From assembly GCF_000346465.2 (NCBI RefSeq), contig NC_034009.1:19425606-19489605 (forward strand): 64,000 nucleotides of DNA, in the 5' to 3' direction. Positions 25,745 to 36,000 of this stretch are shown here, one piece after another. How positions within the stretch are numbered: position 1 is the stretch's first letter; every line of letters begins with the position of its first letter. Both the position numbers and the translations under genes were made by a program. The notes under the pieces were generated by a model. It saw only the letters and a program-made list of their open reading frames with translations. It was not told where the DNA came from and ran no database searches. This DNA comes from Prunus persica (lineage: Eukaryota; Streptophyta; Magnoliopsida; Rosales; Rosaceae).

Positions 25745-26879
25745 ACTTAGTAACCGGACCTCTTGCTTAATCAGCAGTGAGTGTTTGCGTCAAACGATGA
25801 AGTTTTGGGTATGAATAATTTTGTGTGGCTAGTTTAGCGTCGTAGCATTTTTAACTCGAGTTAGTAAGCTCTTAGGAATGTCTCTACACCTAATGCCTTA
25901 AAGCCTTTGTGGTTTGAGACTCACAGGCCTAACACTCACTACATGGGTTAATCAGAAGGCTTAATGAAGCTAGGCATTGCACAACCCATATTTTGAAAAG
26001 ATAAAAAAATAAAAAATAAAAGAGTAAAAAGAAAAAGGAAAAAAAACCTTTGTTTGTTTCTTGCAAGGGAGTTTGACAACTCTTGAGATAGAAAAATGTT
26101 GGTGTGATTGGAATTTAGCTAATGCCACTCAATCGTGTTGGTCCACTTTACACCAAAGGAAACATGTGAAAAGTTTTCTCGCTAATTATAAATGATTGAC
26201 TTCATGGTGGGATTAACTTGAAATGTTAAATAAGTGTTGACATTATTTTTCAAAGTTTATTTGATTTCATGTTTTGAATAATTGTGCTAGCCTCATACTT
26301 GATGTTTGTGGGTGTCATCCCTGGAAACCCTCACGAGACTATAACTCGTCCTTTAGGGGTAACCTAAGGGTTTAAAGGCTTGTTGTATACGCTAAATGCA
26401 ATCGTATCCCGTGAAAGTGGCTTAGCTGTTTTAGTTGTTTTTATTGATTTTATTTTTGGTTGTTTTTGCCTAAATTAGAGTTTCTTTTAGTCGATTTGAT
26501 TGTTAGGGACTAGCAATAAGCTGGTTGGGGGTTGTGAAGAGAGTCTCAAATTACGATTTTTTTAATATTATTGTGGAGACTTTATGATATAAATTTGGCT
26601 TAATAAAGATAATTTCACTTGTCACATATCATTCTCACCAATTGGATTTAAAAAAATTATATATTTAATTTGGTGAACTTATTAGGTGAATTTATCTTTT
26701 GTAGGAAGTTGGAAAGCCAAAAGATGAAGATATATATATTTGTCCAAGTTCAAGATAAATGTGAAGAGAATTTCTAGCAGATTTTATTGAAGAACTGATT
26801 GTGGGATTAAAGAGCGGGAACATAAGACAAAATCATTGAAGCTAAGGAGCCTATTGTAAGTCATTCATAGTCATTTAAC

Positions 26880-28456
26880 ACCGACTACCTAAATTGGGGT
26901 CCCTCTCTAGCTATGCAGGGAGAGTCATGCGTCAAATATTAAGGTTTAGGTTTTTCACATTCAGCTGTCATCCCCTCCTCGGCCTAACCACAGTCGTTTT
27001 CATCCACATTCAGCCGTTGTTATTGCCCTCCTCGACTTGACAGCGTCAAGTCACTTTTCTTCCATGTTGAGTAGCTACCATTTTTCTTCCACATTGAGTC
27101 ACTGCCGTAACTCCTCTCTTCTAGGGTACTGATCTCGTTGTTGTCTCTCTCAGATCCTGGGCGTTGGTTTCATCGTTCTTTTTCTCCTTGGTATGGTGGT
27201 TTTAGCGGGTCTACTCCTGCTATTGTGCCAACAGTCTCCAAGTCAACAACGATCATGGTGCAAGCTCCTTCGTTGGGGTCAGCGGTCACGATGGAGGTGG
27301 CTTTCCTCACACTCCCTCCATCGCCTGATATAGATCTCAAGCTTTACCTTCATGAGAAGACGGTTTTAGCGGGTATGGTGGTTTTAGCGGGTCTGCTCTT
27401 GCTATTGTGCCAACAGTCTCCAAGTCAACAACGATCATGGTGCAAGCTACTTCATTGAGGTCACCGATCACGGTGGAGGTGGCTTTCCTCATGCTCCCTC
27501 CATCGCCCGATCTTGATCTCAAGCCTTAACTTCATGACAAGACGACCGTTGTCCAAAAATTTGGCATGGGTGGCTCTTCACCTATGGTCTATAGCTTTGA
27601 TCCTCCATTTGACGGTGTTGGCCCAGGTTTTTGGCAACTATGGTTGTTGGGAACTGCGAATCTGGGTGATGTTGGTGTCCTTCTTGAAAAACCTATGGAG
27701 ACTGGCCCAGTGGAGTCTCCTGTACGCCTTCCTTAATGTGTTCTTGGAGCATTCGTGGGCTTGGCATCCTTCGAATGCTCTTATGCCTAATCCCCATGTT
27801 CAGGTTAAGTGGCTAGGCCAATTTTATTATTGTTGTGTGGTGTTTTCTTCGTTTTCCCCTAAACTGATCTTTGATTCTCCACCTATCTCAAGGACTATGT
27901 TTTCATAGGAGGTTTTTTTGTCAGTGTTGAGATGATGCGGCATGCTTGGGGGCTTTTTTTTTTTATTCATTTTCTTTCTTGACATGTTTGCAGTTAGTCT
28001 CTTCTTTGTGTTGCTCCGTGTAGATTTCTCTTCTTTCATTGCCAATTGCTATTGGAGGTGGCTGGAGATGGTGTGCTTAGTGGTTGTTTTCTTTGTTCTT
28101 AGCGTATTGTGTTCTCTATAGGATGTTCTCACTGTCTTGTGGCTGTGCAAAGGACTATGATTTCATAGCAGGACTCTTTTGACAGTTGGATTGTGTTATA
28201 GTGTTCTTGTCGGAGGTCTTTGCATCGAAGGTCTATGTGTCAGTTTGCTGTTTTATTTTATATTGCTCTAGCATTGGTCCTACGCGACTGTTTCAGACTC
28301 TCTTGTTAGTCAATGACATGTGTAGTACTCTTTCCTATCTTGATGTTTGTCCCTCAGGAAGGTTTTAACAAGGCCACTGTTTCGTGTTGTTCTATGTACT
28401 ATACTTTGATTCTATGAATGAATTCCATTTCTCAAAAAACAAAAAACAAAAAGACA
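26880..28456 (+). repeat. possible nested retroposon with A-rich tail
   Basis: GC-richer sequence ends in CTATGAATGAATTCCATTTC and an A-rich tail at 28433-28456, which suggests a retroposed (LINE-like) insertion on the plus strand. No reverse transcriptase or other domain is recognisable. The left boundary is uncertain. Confidence 0.35.
27190..27540 (+). repeat. 182-bp tandem direct repeat, two units
   Basis: Units at 27190-27371 and 27372-27540 share GGTATGGTGGTTTTAGCGGG, GCCAACAGTCTCCAAGTC and GGTGGAGGTGGCTTTCCTCA, with scattered substitutions. Both lie inside the GC-richer insert. Confidence 0.85.
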
Positions 28457-29301
28457 CCCACTACCTCACCATTTCTTTTCCACTAACTCTCCACCATCAA
28501 CACATGTTTAATCCAATTAATCCCTTCATTACCCACCATGAATGTATTAACTTTCCACTCACCTCATTGACTACTATAATTAATCCATCCACTCTTTCGG
28601 CAAAGATAGACCACTACGACAAATTTCTTTATCCATTTCATTAAAATTTAGTTATGTTTTTCTTTGTAATGAGTTGCTAGAACTCTAGCTAAGGCTAAAG
28701 GGAATGTCCTTTGAGTAAGTTTGTGAATTGTTCTTTAATCCAATATTCGATATGAATTGCTAAATTCTTTTATTTTTGATTGTTCAATATTTCCATATCC
28801 TTTTATTTTGATTGATGTTAAGTGCTACTACCTTTTCATGTGTCCAATTATATTTTTCTCATTGTTAAGAACTGACTTAGCGTGCTTTTAAATTAAAAGA
28901 TCAAATATTAAGCAATTTCATTTCCTGAACAGTCATTGAAAAAAGATAACATTGAAAAATTAAATTAGTTTTAATTTCTTCATCTTCCAGTTAAACTTTA
29001 TGTATGATAATTTTAACCTAGTTATAATTTGGATTAAAGGGCATGAAACATATTTTGCTTAAAGAATTGAACCTTGATGCCTTAGCATTTCCATTATTGA
29101 TATTTCATTTTCAAACTCAATCTCAACAACATTCAAATCAAATTACTTTTCCATTTTGCTTGTCACTTTTATTTTGGTACGTTTAATTATTTCTTTTGTG
29201 TTCAGACATTTGCCTACCTGCACCTTGAGGACATGATACTTGGACTTTTAAGATTATTACTACATGTGACTACTTGTATTTGGGTAGACACAATAAGTTT
29301 T

Positions 29302-29319
29302 TGGCGGCGTTGCCGGGGA
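29302..29319 (+). other. Athila-type primer-binding site
   Basis: TGGCGGCGTTGCCGGGGA differs by one base from the tRNA-Asp-complementary primer site typical of Athila Gypsy elements. It follows LTR-like sequence ending in ACACAATAAGTTT. An LTR followed by a PBS downstream of a pol gene means a second element begins here. Confidence 0.75.
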
Positions 29320-29827
29320 GTGTTGAAGCGAAAAGTAGCACAAGGAAATTCATTGTTAAGGTTTGGGGTCTTAGTTCCCAAAGCTAATTTGGTAAGGCTT
29401 ATCGAACTCAGTTTTCATTTATGTAATTTATTTATTTTTATTTTTTGTGTTTGTTGTTTGCTTTTGTCTTAGTTTAAAAAAAAATTTAGTTTAGTTTAAT
29501 TATTTTTTTACTTTTTACTTTTTATTTATTGTTTTATTGAGGAATATACCTTTTTGGACGATGAGCAAAGCCTAGACGACACAGACATGGTGTCTAGAAA
29601 ACAACATGAATCGGAGATCCTAAGATTGAGATGAAACGGCGCTTAAAACCTAGATTCTCTGCATATATGACATTTTAGGCAAATGGTAAAGATTAAATAC
29701 CCGCTCTGGCAAGAGAGATGTGAGGAGGATGGTAACATGTTATAACTTGCTGCACTGACATCGAGAACTAAAGAAAACAACAAAAGTTGCCTTGTCAACT
29801 AAAAACACTAAAGGCACAAGATATTAT
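29320..29827 (+). other. truncated Gypsy leader and unassigned sequence
   Basis: The first part to about 29540 looks like the untranslated leader after a primer-binding site. No gag follows. From about 29540 to the CACTA insertion at 29828 I recognise nothing. Confidence 0.4.
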
Positions 29828-29855
29828 CACTACTACAAAAAGTGAAAAAGACGAC
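29828..29855 (+). repeat. CACTA left terminal inverted repeat
   Basis: Starts CACTACTACAAAAA and continues into AAAAAGACGAC. It matches the reverse complement of 43772-43799 at 25 of 28 positions, the mismatches being bases 15-17. Confidence 0.95.
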
Positions 29856-31130
29856 CAGAAAACAACGACGGTCTAAGTGAAAACCGTCGTGGTTTTTAAA
29901 AAGACGACGGTTCTAAAAACACCGTCGTGTAATACAACCTTAGACAACTAAAAAATGGAGATTCAAATGGCTGTTCAAAAACAACGACGTACATAATTAA
30001 ACAACCGACGTCTATTTGAAACAGATTTCCGCAGTGTAAAATCAATGCCAACAAAGAAGGCAGAAGTTATGAATCGACCGACGTAGAAAGTAAAGATGAC
30101 GATTTCAATAAAAACTGCCGTTTTTACTCATAAAATAACACGACGAGGTTTTCGTATAAGACGCCGTATAATTACAAACAAATCCACGGCTGTAAAATAC
30201 AAAATATCGCCGTATTAAATTAATGTACAACGACGGAAAATATAAATATATGGACGTCATTCTCGTATAGTTCTACGACGTTATCTTTAAATCGTACAAT
30301 AAAATTTAACGTCGTATTTATTCATTGTATACGTCGTACCTTTAATTTTAACCGTCGTCTTAATAAGAATTTTTGTTAACAATTTTTTTCTTTGATTTTC
30401 TTATCCTACGTCGGTAGATCTACTTAATGACAAGAATTGAAATAACCACGACGGTTTATATAGAAAACCGCCGACATAATCAGATTTGTCTGAGATCCCA
30501 AGGGTTACGAAATCTTACCAGATGGAACTCTGTTCCACATCATAATCTTAACAGATGACACAGATTTGCAATCAGAGAGACAATTTTTTGGAAGTTGATG
30601 ATGTGTGTGCGTTTGTGTATCTACAAATATTATACCTAACGTCATTGCAAATTTGCAATCAGAGAGACAATTTTCAACGACGGTTATATTACACCTAACG
30701 ACGTTTAAAAAACAAATCAACGTCGCTAAACAAATATATTACGTCGTCTTAGTCTTACTTAAGACGACGAAAAACGACGATAGTAATAAAAAAACAGTCG
30801 TTGTTTTTATATTCTTATTTTATTTAAATCTGTCCTCCAAAAAAGAAACTTTACATATTCCAGAACATTAATTTCCTTCATTTTAAATTTCCTCGGGAAA
30901 GAAAAATCTATTTATCTCGCTTTGTAATTGAAAACTAAAACTGAAAGAATTCGGGAAAAAAAACTCTATTTATAATTTAAAAATAAAATCCACGTCAGTT
31001 GTAGTACACTTAACGACGTTTAACAAAATAATCTACGTCGGTAATTATAAATCTACCGTCATCTTACCTTAATATAGACGACGAGAAAAGACGACGGTAG
31101 AATAGAAAACCGCCGTTGTTTCAGTTTCTT
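29856..31130 (+). repeat. left subterminal repeat region of the CACTA element
   Basis: Dense short motifs of the form ACGACGGT, ACCGTCGT and ACGTCG occur every 10-40 bases in both orientations. Nearby copies often face each other, for example ACGACGG and CCGTCGT at 29867-29940. In En/Spm such repeats are the binding sites of the accessory transposase protein; binding here is inference. No ORF with a recognisable product is present. Confidence 0.9.
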
Positions 31131-31185
31131 TAACAGTTTGGTCCTTTATCTTTCTGCACGACTTGTATAGTTCAAAGCATTGACA

Positions 31186-31563
31186 ATGTCTTCATCATAT
31201 CTCCCAGCAACTACTGATTCGATTGCTCAAGCTTTAGAGGCCATCTGAAGCCATTTCTATTCTTTATCGCATTCTTGAAACCCATCTTCTTCTTCTGAAG
31301 CTCTACGGATAAAGGAAGAGGCTATCACAAATCTGACGGATCTTCTTAGCCAAGAAAATCAAGCAGATTTCCCTGAGAAGCGAACTTTCCTTCGACAGCG
31401 AGTGGAGGCCAGGCTTGCATCTCTTTTGATGGAAAGCAAGGAGTATTCAGAAGCACTAAGTGTCCTATCAGGCTTGATCAAGGAAGTGAGAAGGCTAGTT
31501 GACAAGCTTCTTCTTGTGGACATATATTTGATGCGAGTAAGCTCAATTTCTCTTTGAGAAAGA
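31186..31563 (+). pseudogene. RPN6 (fragment): captured fragment of 26S proteasome subunit RPN6 (PSMD11)
   Basis: The plus strand begins ATG and reads MSSSYLPATTDSIAQALEA, the N-terminus of the plant 26S proteasome lid subunit RPN6. A few missing bases then shift the frame (in-frame TGA). Further recognisable blocks follow: SISILYRILE, ALRIKEEAITNLTDLLSQEN, then a jump to EKRTFLRQRVEARL, KEYSEALSVLSGLIKEVRR and DKLLLVDIYLM. Relative to the family, about 60 codons are missing between QEN and EKR, and the last block has another short deletion. RPN6 normally scaffolds the proteasome lid. This piece is broken, has no downstream PCI domain, and lies inside the CACTA element in the same orientation as its genes, so it is a transduplicated host fragment. 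Confidence 0.88.
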
Positions 31564-31663
31564 CATCCAAATTATTGTCTTTGAGACGTGAGAGACTGAG
31601 AGAGGAAGAACTTGGAACCCTAAATGTAAACCGAAAATGAATGAAAGCGACAAATTTATAGAA

Positions 31664-31960
31664 TAAATTCTTAAAACCAACGGCGGTCCTTACAAAAAAA
31701 CCGCCGTTTAAATTGTAAAATCAACGTCGGTATGATCGACGTATATTATAGAAATCCACGTCGGTAAATTAATAAAAACGACGTGTTAAATAATCTACCA
31801 TGACGCGAGTTATTACTTATGTACTTTAATTTTTGAGTTTACTACGACGGTACCTACAACACTACTGTCGTATTTATTTACCACGTCCGAAGTTAAATGT
31901 ACCGTCGTATTTTGTAATTTATACGTCGTAGTTATATGTAACCGCCGTATTATTTTTTTG
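31664..31960 (+). repeat. internal subterminal-type repeats upstream of the Ulp1 fusion gene
   Basis: After the captured RPN6 piece the CGACG/CGTCG motifs resume (CAACGGCGG, ACGTCGGT, CCGTCGTA). No coding sequence is visible. Confidence 0.75.
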
Positions 31961-31989
31961 AAATGGTTTTATATGTAATCAACTTTTCG

Positions 31990-33034
31990 TCTACCTGACA
32001 TACACATGCGCTGTTTCCAAACCCGATTAAAAAGTTCAATCTCCCAGAGAAAACTTTTAGACTTTTTTCCTTGTCTGAGTATCTTATCGTCTTCCTCTCG
32101 TCTTCTTCGTCGTCTCTGAACTTAAACATAATCTTCCTCTTGCTTTCATTGCACGCAAAAGGTAAGCTTTCATTTTCACTATTTTGGTTGCTGTTTTGCA
32201 TGCTCATACGTTTTTTGTTTGAAAAATCTTTTTACCTTTTTTCTGGCCAAAATCATTTTACTTCTTTCCAAGTTCGATAAAATATACAGACAAAGAGGGA
32301 AAGTTTCCAACTTTGAAGACAACTACCTCAACTAAATAAGACGACGGTAGCTTCTTATGTACGTGGTTAAATATGTAGACCACGACGGTTCATCAGTCGT
32401 TCTAGCGTCGTTTGAAAATTGACAAAGTTGTTTTTAAAATTATAGTCTTTTTTTTATTTGCTTGTTTAATTGCAGGTTTGATTTCTCTGAACAATGGTTT
32501 TTGTTTTTCCCTAATTTGATAAAATATAAAGAAAAAGAAAGTAGGGTTGGTATCTAATATAGACGACAGTATCTTATTGTTTTACGTCGTGTGAATGTTA
32601 ATACCACGACGTCTTATTAAAATATGGTCGTCTATATAAGATTCCAAACCTTTCTTTCTTGGCCTTGTATTTTATCAAATTAGAAAACAAAAACCATGGT
32701 TCAGAAAAATCAAATCTGCAATCAAACATTCACAGAGAAAGAAAGAAGGGTTTTGGATCCTTATATAGACGACGGTATATTACGACTGACGTCGTGTGAA
32801 CATCAATCCCACGACGTTATATAAATATTTCGTCGTTTATAGTTAATTATCACGTTGTTTATAGTTAATTATTTCGTCGTTGTTTAATTACCTTGGTTTT
32901 AAACATTTATTACGTCTGAGATTATTTCATTGCGTCGTTTAAAATCATATCATACGCCGTATTTTATTAATAACTGTCGTTTGTGTTCTTAATCTTTTCC
33001 TGAAATATTTTCACTTGCAGTTTTGTCTGTAAAA
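31990..33034 (+). promoter_or_regulatory. putative 5' UTR exon and intron of the CACTA Transposase_24-Ulp1 gene
   Basis: A motif-poor stretch at about 31990-32161 ends in AAAAG followed by GTAAGC, a good donor. An acceptor TTGCAG lies at 33015-33020, 14 bases before the coding ATG. The interval would be a 5' UTR intron of about 860 bp. It holds the inverted repeat at 32462-32728 and many CGTCG motifs. The transcription start is not determined. Confidence 0.45.
32462..32728. repeat. long inverted repeat (hairpin) in the 5' UTR intron
   Basis: The left arm (from TTGTTTAATTGCAGGTTTGA) pairs with the right arm (AATCAAATCTGCAATCAAACA), with arms of roughly 100 bp or more and modest mismatch. ATAGACGAC lies toward the centre of both. 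A third, partial unit follows after 32728 with the same ATATAGACGACGGTA pattern. Confidence 0.8.
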
Positions 33035-36000
33035 ATGGTTTCTCACCAAGACCAAAGTAAGGATTCTGGCTCCAAGAAAAATGGAGGTAAGGACCTTGGA
33101 ATGGTACCTCCTCAAGTGAAGCCTTCGAAGAAGATGAAGTTTGCTTCATCATCTGCTGAGACAGAACGAACCAGCACGACAACAATCTCTGATGATTCAA
33201 AGTCTGGTCGAGGTATGAGCACAATGCCTCGTGTTGTGAAGAGAAAACTTCAGAAACTGAGGCCAATTGTTGAGTACAATAAAAGGGGGAAAGGAATTGG
33301 CCAAGCACATAGTGAGATGCAGTCCTACATTGGTGTGTTGGCACGCTCCAGAGTTCCACTTGTGGACATGAAATGGGCTCAAATCCCCAAGGATATAAAG
33401 GAGCAGATTTGGGAAGCAGTTGACATTACTTTTGTGGTAGGTCAAGGGGGCAAGAGCTCTGTGTTAGCTTCTGCTGCCAAGAAATGGAAGGATTTCAAGT
33501 CTACACTAACGAGGCAATATATCCTTCCATACACCAATGACAGGGAGAGATTAAGCCAACCCCCTGAAACATATAAATTCATAGAGAAAGCACAATGGGA
33601 TGCCTTTGTAGCTTCAAGGTTATCCAAAGATTTTGAGTCTGTGCATTCTCAACATGCAAAGATTAGGGAGAAACTTGAGTACAATCATCGATTGTCTCGA
33701 AAAGGATATGCTGGTTTGGAGGATCAATTGGAGGAAACCATGCCTGGGGTAGAAATTGATCGATCTACCTTATGGAAGAGAGCTAGACAGGACAAACATG
33801 GTAACATCCCGGATCCAAAGGTGGCAGAGAAAGCAAAATTAATTGTAAGCCTACTCACTCTGTTTTAAATTTTTATTAAACTGTGAATAATTCTTATTAC
33901 GTCTTATGTTATATTTTGCGTCGTGTGAATGATATTACCACGTCGAAATTTTTTAAAAAACGTCGTTAAAGGTCTAAATCAGGAATCACTACTATGTTTT
34001 CTGTAATTATAGCATAAGATGTCGGTGGTTCATTTTCGCGTCGTTTGTATTGAATTACTACGTCGAAATGTTTTAAACAAGGTCGTTAAAGGTGTGAATA
34101 TTGAATCATCCCTCTGTTATCTATAAATAAAGCATAAGACGTCGGTGGTTTATTCATTTCGTCGTTTTAAAAACTAACCACGTCGGTTTAAAAACTACCG
34201 TCGTGATAAATTATAATAACGTCGATTTATATGTTATTGCGTCATGTGAAATTATATAATACGTCGTTTGTATATAAATAACTGTCGTGTGTTTTTGTTC
34301 TTACTTTTTTACATATCTTTGTTTTAGGATGAATTGCAAAAACAAGTCTCGGAAGGCAAAGTCACTGTTTCTGGCAGCAATGATGTGCTAACCATGGCTT
34401 TGGGCCCCGAGCATCCAGGCAGAGTGAGAGGAGTAGGTGCTGGGATCTCACCAAGGCAATATTTCAATTTACCCAAACCACAGAGAGTGAGCTTTGACGA
34501 CCGTTTGAAGGACAGTTTAAGAGTTCTCCTTCAAGAAGAGACTAAAAAGATGGAAGCTAAGGCAAGGGAAGAGGCTTTAAGGATGGAGGCTAGAACGAAA
34601 CAATTGGTAGAGGCTGAGAGGGAGCATTTCCTGAGTCAGCTTTCTCAATTAATTCCCAATTTTGATCCAAGCATGCTTAAACCCAGAATTAGCCAAAGTC
34701 CCAAAAATCCAATGTCTGACAAAGCAAGCTGCTCTGGAGGTGATGTGAGATCCCAGCATTTTGAGGATGATACTGCCAAAAATGGGAAACATCAGGAAGA
34801 AAAAGTAACATATCTGAACTTTGAATTCTCTGTTTTTTTAAAAACCATTAGACGTCGTTATTATTAATAAAACCGTCGTTTGAAATACATACCACGACGA
34901 TTTTAAACATAAACCGTCGTTTGTATTTCAATACCACGTCGTATTTAGTTTACTTGTTTTACACGCCATTAAACGTCGTTATTTTAAAACTTTGTGGTTT
35001 TTAGACGACGGAGTTAGTCATTCCCGACTAATAGATGAAGGGAAGACAGAAGAAAAACATGATGAAAAGGAGAAAGAAGATGACGACCAGGTATGTTCAC
35101 ATAACTTTGCCTTTTTTATTTGTTTTTCAAAATTCCAGACGTCGATATTTTTCTTTAAACCGTCGTTTGTTTACAACTTAGACGGCGGAATTTTTTTTAA
35201 GACGTAATAAATTATTCACCACGACGGTTTCTTCAGACGACGTTTAAATTCTTTTCAGACGACGTTTTATTCCTTAAACCGTCGTTTTTATTGAATTACC
35301 ACGTCATTTTTTTATTTCTTTAAACAGGTTATTAAAGTTGTTGATTATTCAAATATGGAGGCGCCATCTTCTTTAAACTCCCTTTGTCGTTATGTGGAAA
35401 TGACACTCGTGCCTCAGGATAAGACCTTGCACTTCACAATTGATAAGGAGGTGTTTGGTCTAGAGCGCGATACCTTCCTCCTGCCTGAAGATATTACACA
35501 ATTTGCAGGCATGGAAGAAATAGGAGCCACTGTCATTCCTGTATATATGAGGTTTGTCATTCTAAAATAATACGTCGTTGGTGTATTTATTGTGTCGTCT
35601 TAACCAACTAACCACGTCGTTAGTATATTATAACGTCGTTGTCTATTTCAGTACGTCGTGTGAAATTTTATAATACGTCGTTTTGTTATACATAACCGTC
35701 ATGTTTTTTTGTATATATGAGGTTTGTCATTCTAAAATAATACGTCGTTGGTTTATTTATTGCGTCGTCTTAACTAACTAACCACGTCGTTAGTATTTAC
35801 CGTCGTGATAAATATATTATAACGTCGTTGTCTATTTCAGTACGTCGTGTGAAATTTTATAATACGTCGTTTTGTTATACATAACCGTCGTGTATTTTTT
35901 TGTGCTGACTTGTTTATATTATTTTATATATTTAGGCACTTGCACGATGTTTTGAAACGAGCAAATATGTGCAGCATGGTTGGCTTTATCGACCCTGCTA

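Larger units (their letters stand above)
24835..29292 (+). repeat. probable long LTR of the Athila-like element, with nested insertions
   Basis: This interval lies between a 3' internal end with purine tract and an Athila-type primer-binding site at 29302, which makes it an LTR by position. It is non-coding and AT-rich. About 4.46 kb is too long unless insertions are included; at least a MITE (25406-25744) and a segment with tandem repeats and an A-rich tail (about 26880-28456) lie inside. Both ends are approximate. Confidence 0.5.

Noticed and set aside
29856..31130. CRISPR-like or satellite array of CGACG motifs
   Set aside because: The motifs are short, irregularly spaced and in both orientations, typical of CACTA subterminal repeats; a plant nuclear context excludes CRISPR.
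31186..31563. A functional RPN6 gene
   Set aside because: The frame is broken by small deletions, a large internal part and the PCI domain are missing, and it lies inside a transposon.
33023..33034. Earlier non-ATG start for the Ulp1 fusion gene
   Set aside because: It would use TTG right after an intron acceptor; the first ATG at 33035 is the simpler start.
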